Below, piece after piece: positions 35,466 to 45,652 of a stretch of DNA of 64,000 nucleotides. The first letter of the stretch is position 1, and every line of letters starts with the position of its first letter. Origin of the DNA: Siphonodentalium dalli (Eukaryota > Mollusca > Scaphopoda > Gadilida > Siphonodentaliidae); NCBI GenBank assembly GCA_032622095.1, contig CP136063.1, positions 265,351,426-265,415,425 on the forward strand, written 5' to 3'. Under the pieces are notes generated by a model. That model made no database searches. It had not been told where the DNA came from and saw only the letters and a list, made by a program, of their open reading frames with translations. The position numbers and the translations under genes were made by a program.

Positions 35466-35599
35466 TTACTTCACAACGATGAGAATTACGAATTCTGCTG
35501 CGAAGATGAGGAAAGCGATGATTGCTAAACCGAAAGCAGCATGTAGATTCTCCTGGACCTCGGCACCATAGATAATTACTCCAATGATGATGAGCACAG
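35466..35599 (-). CDS. Claudin/PMP22-like protein, terminal exon (helices 3-4, common)
   Basis: Preceded by a TTTCACATTTCAG acceptor. The first two bases complete the codon begun by the last G of the exon at 38141 (GCT, Ala). The exon encodes 43 residues and then TAA. The start, VLIIIGVIIYG, completes transmembrane helix 3. A short polar second extracellular loop (AEVQENLH) follows, then helix 4 (AAFGLAIIAFLIFAAEFVIL) and a short VVK tail. This four-helix topology is that of the claudin/PMP22/EMP superfamily of junction and plasma-membrane proteins. The tail is very short, with no PDZ-binding YV-type end as in many vertebrate claudins. No alternative terminal exon with a matching phase was found in the window. 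Confidence 0.85.
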
Positions 35600-35679
35600 C
35601 TGAAATGTGAAAGAATGCTCTAAAATATCCCCTTATATTGCGATTTCATTTTATAAAAGCCGTTTGTAACACTGCAATT

Positions 35680-36612
35680 ATCATTAGTGTATATTACCCT
35701 CGCAGTGTATATTAGTGTATATTACCCTCGCAGAAATATAAGTTTATCACAGCTGAAACTTCAACATCTTTTATGCCACGGATTTGAATTTATAGTAAAC
35801 CGGAGGTCTTTCCCGGAATATTGCTCATCACTGTTTAATGTTGAAGAGGATAATTCAGAAGGCCAAATTATGTCGCATGTATCTAGCAAAAAGAATAATT
35901 CTGACCTTTGACACACACTGCAGGTGATCTTTTGAATATGGACACCTGACCGATAGACTGTGTATGTTAATTACACGGAATTATATGCGTTATATACACA
36001 AGTCAAACAATATGCATAGCTCGTATCGATAAGCCATACGCTGTGTGTTCTGATGTCGCGTTTGTGGACTATGTGTCGTCCGTATCAGTTCGACAACACA
36101 AATATTGCCTTATCGGGCTGCACGATGATACCGTGCACTGATCGGCACCGGGACGTTTCTATTTAACGTAAGACCATATAGATGCTGGTGAACTGAACAA
36201 TTTAATCTCCAATCTAAATTTTACCCCAATTACAATATAAACAGTGCGATTATTTCGGACATGTATCTCAAGCATAAATGTGTGACCCGAACAACAACAT
36301 CGACCCGCGACAGACTTAAAAACCGTTAATCCCAATACTGTAAATCCTTTTAATTCGTGTGGTTCTGTTATTCGTTTATTTCGTGGTTTTGCTCAATCTC
36401 GAAATCAACAGTCAACGAAATAATTGACTCTTGCGTTGAATGAGCAAAAACCCTATACTTACACGAGATGGAAATGAAGATCGGGCATTGCGCCTGTTTT
36501 CGACATGTCGTAAATTGTGTGCAGAAAATCACAGAAGACGAGATGAAACGTAATCTTTTCAATACTATATAATTCATTTACCGAATATAAATTGATATGC
36601 TACATCATATGA
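35680..36612. other. Intron 2 of the claudin-like gene, unique part
   Basis: Contains an 18-bp direct pair (GTGTATATTACCCTCGCA at about 35689 and 35713). The rest shows no recognisable repeat or exon. Confidence 0.4.
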
Positions 36613-37245
36613 GATTGGCTAAGATAGTTTGTATAACAATGCTCAATGATTGGCTAAGATAGTTTGTATAACAATGCTCAATGATTGGCTAAGATAGTTT
36701 GTATAACAATGCTCAATGATTGGCTAAGATAGTTTGTATAACAATGCTCAATGATTGGTTAAGATAGTTTGTATAACAATGCTCAATGATTGGCTAAGAT
36801 AGTTTGTATAACAATGCTCAATGATTGGCTAAGATAGTTTGTATAACAATGCTCAATGATTGGCTAAGATAGTTTGTATAACAATGCTAAATGATTGGCT
36901 AAGATAGTTTGTATAACAATGCTCAATGATTGGCTAAGATAGTTTGTATAACAATGCTCAATGATTGGCTAAGATAGTTTGTATAACAATGCTCAATGAT
37001 TGGCTAAGATAGTTTGTATAACAATGCTCAATGATTGGCTAAGATAGTTTGTATAACAATGCTCAATGATTGGCTAAGATAGTTTGTATAACAATGCTCA
37101 ATGATTGGCTAAGATAGTTTGTATAACAATGCTCAATGATTGGCTAAGATAGTTTGTATAACAATGCTCAATGGTTGGCTAAGATAGTTTGTATAACAAT
37201 GCTCAATGATTGGCTAAGATAGTTTGTATAACAATGCTCAATGCA
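36613..37245. repeat. 35-bp minisatellite, about 18 nearly identical copies
   Basis: Unit GATTGGCTAAGATAGTTTGT plus ATAACAATGCTCAAT. Only about three single-base variants occur across the array (GGTTAAG, GCTAAATG, ATGGTTGG). That homogeneity suggests recent expansion or ongoing homogenisation. It lies inside intron 2 of the claudin-like gene. Confidence 0.95.
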
Positions 37246-37610
37246 TTGGTTTCTTTAAAAGGCTATTGGTTTACTTGTAACCACGAGCAGACTACATATA
37301 TAAGACAATAAACACCCACTTGGCCAAAGTTTGAAATGAAGTTGGTAGGTATTATGGTAATGATTGCGTGATGTGCTTTCAGTACACGAATACCTTGTGG
37401 TCTAATTTCTCAATTGTACATAAATGTCTCATGCAGCTGTTATTGTAGGACCCGTTGATGTGCATAACATGATATCTGAACCACATATTATTACAGATTG
37501 TGATATTTTATTACCGTCATTGATGAGTTTAGTTGAGCGGGTGATTTGCGCTTAATGTCGATATACAAGAGTATAAGGCACCGGACTTCGATGTAAACCA
37601 GTATTATATA

Positions 37611-38071
37611 TGTGACCCGCCATATCAAATCCAGTTGTAAGTCGGGATTTGTTTTACCCTGTGCCAATGCATTCTCTTATATATGCGAGTCGACCATAGG
37701 TCGCCTCGCATATATAAGAGAATGCATTGGCCTTACAATTTTTTACAATTTTAATGATTTTTTCTTGTATTCTTTAACAATTTTATAATTTCACCCATAC
37801 AGAGCCCCAGACAAACATGAGCAGACGACACTCTTCTATATGCTTATATATATGTATGGGGCTCCATGCAGGGTAATGGATGTTTTTTATTTTATGTCCT
37901 AAAAATTGAAAGAAACATTTATTTAAAAAAAAATGATAAAAAATTGTTAGGCCAATGCATGCTCTTATATATGCGAGGCGACCTATGGTTGACTCGCATA
38001 TACAAGAGAATGCATTGGCACAGGGTAAAAAAAATCCCGACTTACGACTGGATTTGATATGGCGGGTCACA
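37611..38071. mobile_element. Miniature element, TA family, copy B1 (double hairpin)
   Basis: Terminal inverted repeats of about 38 bp start TGTGACCCGCCATATCAAAT and end with its complement. TATA lies on both sides, consistent with a TA target as in Tc1/mariner-type elements. Inside are the same two inverted hairpins as in the TTAA family (CCAATGCATTCTCTTATATA arms at about 37664-37730 and 37952-38018). The central region is specific to this family, with GAGCCCC and GGGGCTC pairing around 37803-37864. It lies in intron 2, ending 69 nt from the donor of the common exon at 38141. Confidence 0.85.
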
Positions 38072-38140
38072 TATACCGATTTCACTAGCTGTTTTACGTC
38101 CTAGGAAACTTTACACTATTTGCATGTAATCGTTACTCAC

Positions 38141-38293
38141 CGGCAGCAAGAGCAAAAACCTTTGCGAGTATTCGCAAGATGGTGTTGTCTTGAAGGCTCT
38201 GAATGAATGTAGTTAAGATAACAAACAGCAGACACAGGAAGGCAGCAATGAATCCAAGCACCTCCATGGCCTTAACGGCATCAAACCATGTTG
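38141..38293 (-). CDS. Claudin/PMP22-like protein, second exon (helices 2-3, common)
   Basis: The acceptor TTCTCATTTCAG and the donor G|GTGAGT are both phase 1, so the 153-bp exon can be joined to any of the three first exons and to the terminal exon. It encodes about 50 residues starting TWFDAVKAMEVLGFIAAF: the end of the first extracellular loop, helix 2 (VLGFIAAFLCLLFVILTTFI), a polar turn (QSLQDNT) and the first part of helix 3 (ILRILAKVFALAA). The D-A-V-K-A-M segment corresponds to the conserved R/K-A-x-M region before helix 2 in the family. The exon is tightly hemmed by repeats: element B1 just past the donor and a 30-bp minisatellite just before the acceptor. Confidence 0.85.
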
Positions 38294-38317
38294 CTGAAAT
38301 GAGAAGGCCACACATTA

Positions 38318-38550
38318 ATATATTACGTCCTGGTCTAATTAGCAGGGATATATTACGCCCTAGCCTAATTAACAGGGATATATTACGTCCTAGCCTAATT
38401 AACAGGGATATATTACGCCCTAGCCTAATTAACAGGGATATATTACGTCCTAGCCTAATTAACAGGGATATATTTCGTCCTAGCCTAATTAACAGGGATA
38501 TATTACGCCCTAGCCTAATTAACAGGGATATATTTCGTCCTAGCCTAATT
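38318..38550. repeat. 30-bp minisatellite, about 8 copies, next to the exon 2 acceptor
   Basis: Unit AATTAACAGGGATATATTAC plus GTCCTAGCCT. Variants alternate ACGTCC/ACGCCC/TCGTCC. It begins only about 25 nt upstream (minus strand sense) of the splice acceptor of the exon at 38141-38293, so the last unit probably supplies the branch-point region (TATATTAATG on the minus strand). Confidence 0.9.
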
Positions 38551-38569
38551 GATCGGATAACGTTCTTAA

Positions 38570-38819
38570 CCCTTCCATGACTGGAGCTTCCTGAAATTTT
38601 ACGAAAACCCTGTGCTAATGCATTATCTTATATATGCGATTATCCCATATGGAGCCTCGTATATATAAGACAATAATTGACCTAACAATACTTGCCTTGA
38701 CCTTGTAAGCCAATGCATATTTTTATATATGCGAGGCTCTCTATGGGAGACTTGAATATATAAGATAATGCATCGGACATGGTTTTCGCAAATTTCAGGA
38801 AGCTCCAGTTATGACAGGG
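38570..38819. mobile_element. Miniature element, third family, copy C1 (double hairpin, diverged)
   Basis: Ends CCCTTCCATGACTGGAGCTT and the complement of CCCTGTCATAACTGGAGCTT. TTAA precedes the left end and TTTA follows the right one. Inside are two diverged versions of the hairpin of families A and B (TAATGCATTATCTTATATAT and GCCAATGCATATTTTTATAT arms). The termini inside the CCCT are unrelated to both other families. The right end runs directly into the 33-bp array, whose unit contains the same TTATGACAGGGTTTATA word. Confidence 0.7.
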
Positions 38820-39435
38820 TTTATAGATGGCCATCTACGCGTTATGACAGGGTTTATATATGGCCATCTACACGTTATGACAGGGTTTATAAATGGCCAT
38901 CTACACGTTATGACAGGGTTTATATATGGCCATCTACACGTTATGACAGGGTTTATATATGGCCATCTACACGTTATGACAGGGTTTATATATGGCCATC
39001 TACACGTTATGACAGGGTTTATAGATGGCCATCTACACGTTATGACAGGGTTTATAAATGGCCATCTACACGTTATGACAGGGTTTATAAATGGCCATCT
39101 ACACGTTATGACAGGGTTTATAAATGGCCATCTACACGTTATGACAGGGTTTATAAATGGCCATCTACACGTTATGACAGGGTTTATAAATGGCCATCTA
39201 CACGTTATGACAGGGTTTATAAATGGCCATCTACACGTTATGACAGGGTTTATAAATGGCCATCTACACGTTATGACAGGGTTTATAAATGGCCATCTAC
39301 ACGTTATGACAGGGTTTATAAATGGCCATCTACACGTTATGACAGGGTTTATAAATGGCCATCTACACGTTATGACAGGGTTTATAAATGGCCATCTACA
39401 CGTTATGACAGGGTTTATAAATGGCCATCTACACG
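38808..39435. repeat. 33-bp minisatellite, 19 copies
   Basis: Unit GTTATGACAGGGTTTATAAA plus TGGCCATCTACAC. The first seven units vary at one site (ATAGATGG, ATATATGG or ATAAATGG); the last twelve are identical. The 33-bp length keeps several frames open for 200 codons or more on both strands, none of which has any sign of being a gene. The array starts at the right end of element C1. Confidence 0.95.
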
Positions 39436-39708
39436 TATATCGCACACCTTTGAATTGTAACCTTTGAAATTACAGAATACATAACTCTGATTGGTTTATC
39501 GTAAATTTCCATTACAGTAACGAAATGCCACGAGTTATTGCACTATTAATTCTTGTCAGATACTTGAAGGATAATTTTGGGCAAATAATAAATAATTGTT
39601 TCATATATAATCATTGGAGTAATGGCTGGTATTTGATGTAGGATTTGTACTCATATATTTTATACAATTTCAGTGATTTTGAATTGTTTGCCCAACCGTG
39701 TCGACAAC

Positions 39709-40198
39709 CAGGTTCATAACCATAACCTAATCCGACAACCAGGCTCATAACCTTAACCTAATCAGACATCCAGTATTACAACCATAACACAATAAGACAT
39801 TCAGGCTCAAATCCATAACTTATCTGATAACCAGATTCATAACCATATCCTAATGTGACAACCAGGATCATAATCATAACCTAATCCAGCAACCAGTCAT
39901 ATAACCATAACCCAATAAGTCATCCAGGTTCATAACATAAGCCAATCATAATATAATGAGATATCCAGGCTCATACCCATACCCTAATCAGACAACCAGA
40001 CTCCTAACAATAACATAATCAGACAACCAGACTCATAACCTTAACCTAATCAGACAACCAGACTCCTAACAATAACATAATCAGACAACCAGACTCCTAA
40101 CAATAACATAATCAGACAACCAGACTCATAACAATAACATAATCAGACAACCAGACTCCTAACAATAACATAATCAGACAACCAGACTCATAACCTTA
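39709..40198. repeat. 31-bp minisatellite, left block
   Basis: Unit AATCAGACAACCAGACTCCT plus AACAATAACAT. The left third is degenerate (CATAACCTAATCCGACAACCAGG forms) and the right two thirds are nearly uniform. The array is interrupted at 40199 by a 3.6-kb insertion and resumes at 43822. Confidence 0.9.
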
Positions 40199-43100
40199 CA
40201 AGTCCGTAGCCAGCCACTAGCAAAGACAGTTCGTCATATATTATGAGGGCATTGGACACGAGCTGTGAAGCGACGAGAGGGGGTGTCCCCTATCGCATTG
40301 AGGGGGGGGGGGGTCCGGGGTTTCTCCCCGGGGATTTTTTTTGAAAAATACGATGCAAACGGCGTGCTTTAGATCCGCCCTGAAACAAAACAGTTTAGAT
40401 TTGATTTTTCCAAGTTTTCTCTCACAGTCCTGGATCTGAACGGTATCTATATAGCCTAGCTGTTCTAAATGAACCAACTGTCTTGTACATGGGGGGGGGG
40501 GGTAACAGAATCCACTGGGCCTGACCATGGATCGAACCAGTATGATACAAGTTTGTGACCTGAACCTGAAAATTTCTAAATCCTAACATCTATAGTTGTC
40601 TATCTGCAGGGAATATCACCTCCCCCGATTTGTTTTTCTTAAGTTATTTATAAGTTTTTAAGTGACCATATGGGAGGAACCAGGACACACTGGGCCGATG
40701 GATCGGCCCTGTGTGAGAATTTTTTTTAATCTGAACATACACATTACAAAATCCTAGTATCTATTGAGTAGGCTCAATGTTTCCAAATGTTAGAAACTTT
40801 AAACCTGACACCCCCTATAAGGTTGGAAACTTTCCAATTGATGGTCATTTCAGTCAAAAATTTTGACCAAAAGTAGGAAAATATGTAAATGATGGTCTAA
40901 AACAAAATATTCCCCACCAATAGATTGTTGGAAAATCGATCTACGAAATTGATTTTAACCTATTGTTTCGTGTGACATTTCCAACTATTGTTATGTCGGG
41001 CATGATATTTCGAACAGTTTTGACCAAGGTTGATGGACATAGCTTAATTGGCACTCTGCCCCGGCTATGTGCTTTACACGACACCCTTTCGCTGTATGTA
41101 TGGGTCTTTATATCCAGTGATTCCGGCAGGCTACTTTTAGTTGGTTATGTTGATGAACCACATGCAGGTCGAATTCCAGAGCCTTAAGCTGCTTTCACAT
41201 ACCTGCGGCTGATACAGTTAAACGCATCCGATTTCAAAACGTTGCGCTTATTAGTCTGGTCGATAAACTAAAATTTTAGGGTCAACCTAGACAAAATTTG
41301 GACTAAGTTGGTTTCTATTCCATATTGAAGAGGAATATATCCTCTATAACATATCCAAAATCCGCTAAAATCCGCTTTGAGCATTTTCTGTAATACAAGA
41401 TGGCGTCCATGATGGCAGTTGGTATAGACAAATCCTGAATTTCGGTGGTAGGTGCGCCAAAAAATACCAAATTAGTAATAAAATAAAATTTACACAAACA
41501 ATGCTTAGTCGTAAACCATGTCGGTAGAATGTCTGTCCAATATGGCCGCCAAAATGGACAAAATCGAATGAAATTTACAATTTGCGGAAAATTGAATAGC
41601 TGGTCATACAAGAACGAACATGCCCTCGAATTATACGAGGAAGAATGATTTCAGAATATAAGGGGAGCTATTAATAATAGTATGTAAGATTTCTCTCTAA
41701 TGTATCTCGCGAGAGAGCAACCAAAAGCCAGGTCTCATACAACGATTAAATGTGGACTTTTTGGGCGCCAAGAAATAGAAGAATAACACAGTTTTATCTG
41801 TACTGTTTATCTTGAATCGTGTAATATATGTGTATTAAAACAGTTAAATGTGATCTAATAGGGATGTATTCATTGTGTGACCTTTTTAGAAGCAGAAATA
41901 TATGTAATGAAAACATTCTCACGAATGTGACCGATAATCATTTATTTTTGAATCTACAACACACAATCTGTCAAAATTCACTACTATAGAACAGTATGAG
42001 AGCTATTCATATGGTACTAGGTAAAATGTGTAGATCCTATTGTCCGTGTCTTAAAATAGTAGTCATAGTTGCCTCCAGCCAAGTGATTAAACACAAATAT
42101 TTCACTTTTATCACACAAATACATGGTGGTATACCACGAACGCAATTTATCAAAATACAAAGGATTACAATAGACTATCTTCAATAAATTCTCAACATAA
42201 CCAAATTTGCCTACATACTATGTGGTAGAGACTGTCTTTATACCAGGAAATTATGTGCACATAAATGCACTAAGGCCACATATACGCGAAACATACGACC
42301 TTTTCTGCAACCGCATCGCCGCGTTTACCCATTCTCCCTAATGTTACACATATCTGCTGCATACAAAACCATAAATAGCAACATTGAGTGAATGGTAAAC
42401 GTAGAACTAATAACTGTAAACGCTGATGACCTGATATTTAGCGCAAATATGTGGGTGGCAATGGTAACATAATTTTAAACAACAAGATACTGACAAATAA
42501 TAGTGTACATTGCGTGGTACATATTCCTGTTGTAAAGTGCCAATTGAAGTAATTTGAACAGAATTGTCTACTAAGAAACCGGTTTGGGAGCACCATGAAA
42601 ATTAGTACTAAATAAAATGTACAATGTACAGTCTCTTCGATCTAGTGAGATAGGGTATATATTCTGTTGAAGAGATAAGTGTTTCTTTACAGTATAATCA
42701 GCATTACGACATACGTGTATGGTTTATGGTCACGGAGAGTGTTGGAAATTCCGGAAATATAACTAGTATTTACACAGATAGGGTGGGCACTTCAGTTTCT
42801 GCGTTACATTCAATAATTAATCATCATTCCAAAACGAAACTACCACGCACTGTGTGACGAAATATTACTTCGTGTGTTGCATGCCCTAAATAACTGTTTT
42901 TGGTCCGACTGTTGGATGTATTCTAATAAGAAATCCCGAACGTAAATCACTGGGTTAACGTGCGTAGCAGTGATCGATAAATCATTCAGATAGATCTGTT
43001 TTAATTATATGTGTACCTTTAAAGATATATAACAACATTCTTGTAAATTACAAATGTGTATTTTCGCTTATAGGAGGTTATCCAATATGTTGCTTTCTTC

Positions 43101-43821
43101 GTAGCATGGATTGTAGTTGCGGCCATTTTGACAGCCATTTCATCGCCGCGATTGCATTGTTTTCTGTCCTTGTCACTCTAATCGCCCCCTATACTCTTTT
43201 ACACAAACTGGTATATATCGGATGGAGAATTAATGCGTTCTGGTGTCGCCGATTAGGGATATTGTGGAAAAACGTACTTCACAAGGTCGAAAAATGAGCA
43301 TTTTTTAAAATCTCTGTAAAAAAAATTGCTCAAAGCGGATTTTAGATATGTTGTAGAGGATATATTCCTCTTCAAAATGGAATACAAACCAACTTAGTCC
43401 AAATCTTTTCTAGGTCAAACCTTTTATCGACCAGACTATATTAACTGTGTCCACCGCAACCCCAGTGATATATATGTATGGTTTGAAACGTTGTGCCTAT
43501 ATAATCCGATAGTCGCATGCATCAGCAGCATGTCAGTGAAAGCAGCTTTATACCGACATGTGTTGGCGGTCTATATATGTTGAATTTGTGTGCACCAGTC
43601 TCTATTCAAACTAAGCCTGCATGTAGTATATGACTATATCTATATACGTACATACGTCGTTTGTTCGAAGGGAGGTCCCGCTCAGCAAAATTTTGCCGTT
43701 TGGTCAACTGCTGCACATGACACGTTCACCCGAGCGGCGAACGGCAATTACCACCACCGGGCACATGCAGGCAGAAGGGCCGTTCGTTCGAATGGTACGA
43801 ACCCCATTGGCTACGGGCTTG
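40199..43821. mobile_element. 3.6-kb DNA transposon inserted in the 31-bp array
   Basis: Flanked by a 5-bp direct repeat, CCTTA (40194-40198 and 43822-43826). The uninterrupted minisatellite sequence (CATAACCTTAACCTAATC) is restored exactly if the element and one CCTTA are removed. Its ends are imperfect 13-bp inverted repeats, CAAGTCCGTAGCC and GGCTACGGGCTTG. The interior includes DNA related to the hAT-type element at 29373 (about 40500-40990), G/C homopolymers and a second nested element at 41187. No transposase frame survives. Superfamily unknown; a 5-bp duplication with CA/TG ends is unusual among the common families. Confidence 0.7.
41187..43547. mobile_element. 2.4-kb inverted-repeat element nested in the 3.6-kb transposon
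   Basis: Terminal arms of about 200 bp are imperfect inverted repeats. They start AGCTGCTTTCAC and end GTGAAAGCAGCT, with strong inner matches (TTTATCGACCAGAC, CCAACTTAGTCCAAAT, ATATATTCCTCTTCA, GCGGATTTT.G). The flanks are TTA at 41184-41186 and 43548-43550, a 3-bp duplication compatible with PIF/Harbinger-type insertion. The interior is AT-rich. Open frames at 41315-41611 (minus) and 43106-43297 (plus) lie in or near the arms and show no transposase motif. Confidence 0.7.
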
Positions 43822-44270
43822 CCTTAACCTAATCAGACAACCAGACTCCTAACAATAACATAACCAGACAACCAGACTCCTAACAATAACATAATCAGAC
43901 AACCAGACTCCTAACAATAACATAATCAGACAACCAGACTCATAACAATAACATAATCAGACAACCAGACTCCTAACAATAACATAATCAGACAACCAGA
44001 CTCCTAACAATAACATAATCAGACAACCAGACTCATAACAATAACATAATCAGACAACCAGACTCCTAACAATAACATAATCAGACAACCAGACTCATAA
44101 CCTTAACCTAATCAGACAACCAGACTCCTAACAATAACATAATCAGACAACCAGACTCATAACAATAACATAATCAGACAACCAGACTCCTAACAATAAC
44201 ATAATCAGACAACCAGACTCATAACCGTGAACTAATCAGACATCCAGACTCATAACCGTGAACTAATCCG
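43822..44270. repeat. 31-bp minisatellite, right block
   Basis: Continuation of the array at 39709-40198 after the transposon. Units are nearly identical (CTCCTAACAATAACAT or CTCATAACAATAACAT) until the last two, which read CATAACCGTGAACTAATC. Joined, the two blocks make about 30 copies. Confidence 0.9.
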
Positions 44271-44271
44271 A

Positions 44272-44480
44272 AATGTATATATGTGTGGGGCTCAAGTTCG
44301 AGAAAAAGGGTGCGAACGTAGTATATTACATACTCCAAGCAGAAATTTCAATGATTTTCTGTTTATTGAAATATATATATATATATATATACGCATTTCA
44401 TTATGTGTTTGTAGGATATTGAGCAGCGAACCAGTTAAATATATAATGGTCAATATAAGAATAGATTCTAGCAGCACATA
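44272..44480. other. Intronic stretch after exon 1c
   Basis: Short AT-rich DNA with a (TA)n run at about 44371-44391, between the 31-bp array and the exon 1c donor. Confidence 0.5.
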
Positions 44481-44481
44481 C

Positions 44482-44659
44482 TTCCATCCAACGACGGCGT
44501 TCCACACGCATCGCTGCCAGGAATATCAACACAAAACTTCCACAATCCTTCATACCATCCTGTTATTGCACGCCAGTATGGTAGGCCTAACGCGAGAACG
44601 TCTATTAATAACCCTAATCCTCCTACAGCCACCTTCAGTATCCCGTTGGTATCAACCAT
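44482..44659 (-). CDS. Claudin/PMP22-like protein, alternative first exon 1c
   Basis: The ATG (GTCATGG context) opens 59 codons, and the exon ends GGA A|GTATGT, a phase-1 donor that matches the acceptor of the common exon at 38293 (split codon ACA, Thr). It encodes the first helix (about residues 7-27) ending LALGLPYW, then the first extracellular loop with the claudin signature W29, G38-L39-W40, C43 and C52 (C-x8-C). The spliced product would be 154 aa. Its loop is the shortest of the three first exons. A TTATAT word lies about 60 bp upstream, with a TCAGT initiator-like word following it. Similarity to exons 1a and 1b is confined to the family pattern, so the duplication is old. Confidence 0.8.
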
Positions 44660-44699
44660 GACTTGTGGAAATCTAGAGCGTTTGTTCCGGTATCAAAGG

Positions 44700-45652
44700 C
44701 GCGTTCGACTACACTGACGATATAAGGTATGTTGACTATACACACTTCCTTGACGTTTCCACAATTTATGGACCCAAATAAAATTGAATTGCTGTATCAA
44801 ACTTGGTAAACATTCAATCGTCACTAAATTTGGCGATTCGATCAATACCTTGTTCCCACGAAGAGACATTCATGTTGCAATGTCAACACAGTTAAATTGA
44901 CTCGGGGAACCCACCACCGTTCAATGCTCAGAGCTATTCAATTTCGATTTTTGAAATCAATTTATTTTATCCACCTCGAATTCCATATTTCAAGTTCGAA
45001 AATGCTCACGCACCGTCACGGTCCGATAATTATTGATGGAGCTATTCATCTTTTTCGATTAATTATTTGTTGGGTTGTCCGGATGATAACTTGAACAATG
45101 TTAAACATACTATCTATATACTGATAACTGGTTTACAGTACAGACAACACAGGTCAAGTGAAATTTAGTCACGGTCCAATGAATTTTGGACGGAGTTAGT
45201 TACATTTGTTCGACTTAGAAATCATGTGTGTGGTCTAAATCATAACTGTAAACTGTAAACTGCAAACTTCAAAAGAATCTCTTGATAGGTGTGTTCACCT
45301 TTGAGAATACGCAGGTCATCACCGTCAAGTTAGAATGTTTTTGCCATAAATGTTCTTAAAATAAGTCAACGCCGCAAAAAGGCCGCCTCTTTTAGGGGGA
45401 CGTGGGATAGCGACATTTTATTCTCATAATGGTTAGACCCAAATGGGAATTACACAACATCATTCTGATACATGTATGAATGATATGCAGTTACTCAGAT
45501 TCAATTTCGCAAAATAAATTCCGTTTGTTTCGCGATTAATTTGTCCGGAGTTATATTTACAATTGCGCGCTATTTAGATTTTGATTTTGATATGGTACCA
45601 TCGAAGTGGTTGGAATTATTAGCTTGTGTCACATTAACAAAAAGACAATCAA
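44700..45652. other. Intronic/intergenic stretch upstream of exon 1c
   Basis: Contains a fragment (about 44860-45030) related to the TTAA element at 55154 (GACTCGGGGAACCCACC, GCTCAGAGCTATT, TTTGAAATC). The remainder has no recognisable feature. Confidence 0.4.

Noticed and set aside
37783-38085. Recurring frames containing NAFSYICESTIGRLAYIREC-type peptide near many loci
   Set aside because: This is the translation of the hairpin arms of the miniature elements. It recurs because the DNA does, on both strands.
38768-39467. Three overlapping open frames of more than 200 codons on both strands
   Set aside because: They are generated by the 33-bp minisatellite, whose length is divisible by three. 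The peptides are pure repeats of 11 residues with no gene context.
41315-43297. Open frames at 41315-41611 and 43106-43297 considered as transposase remnants
   Set aside because: The first lies largely in the left arm of the nested inverted-repeat element and the second lies in its interior just before the right arm. No DDE or zinc-finger motif is visible.
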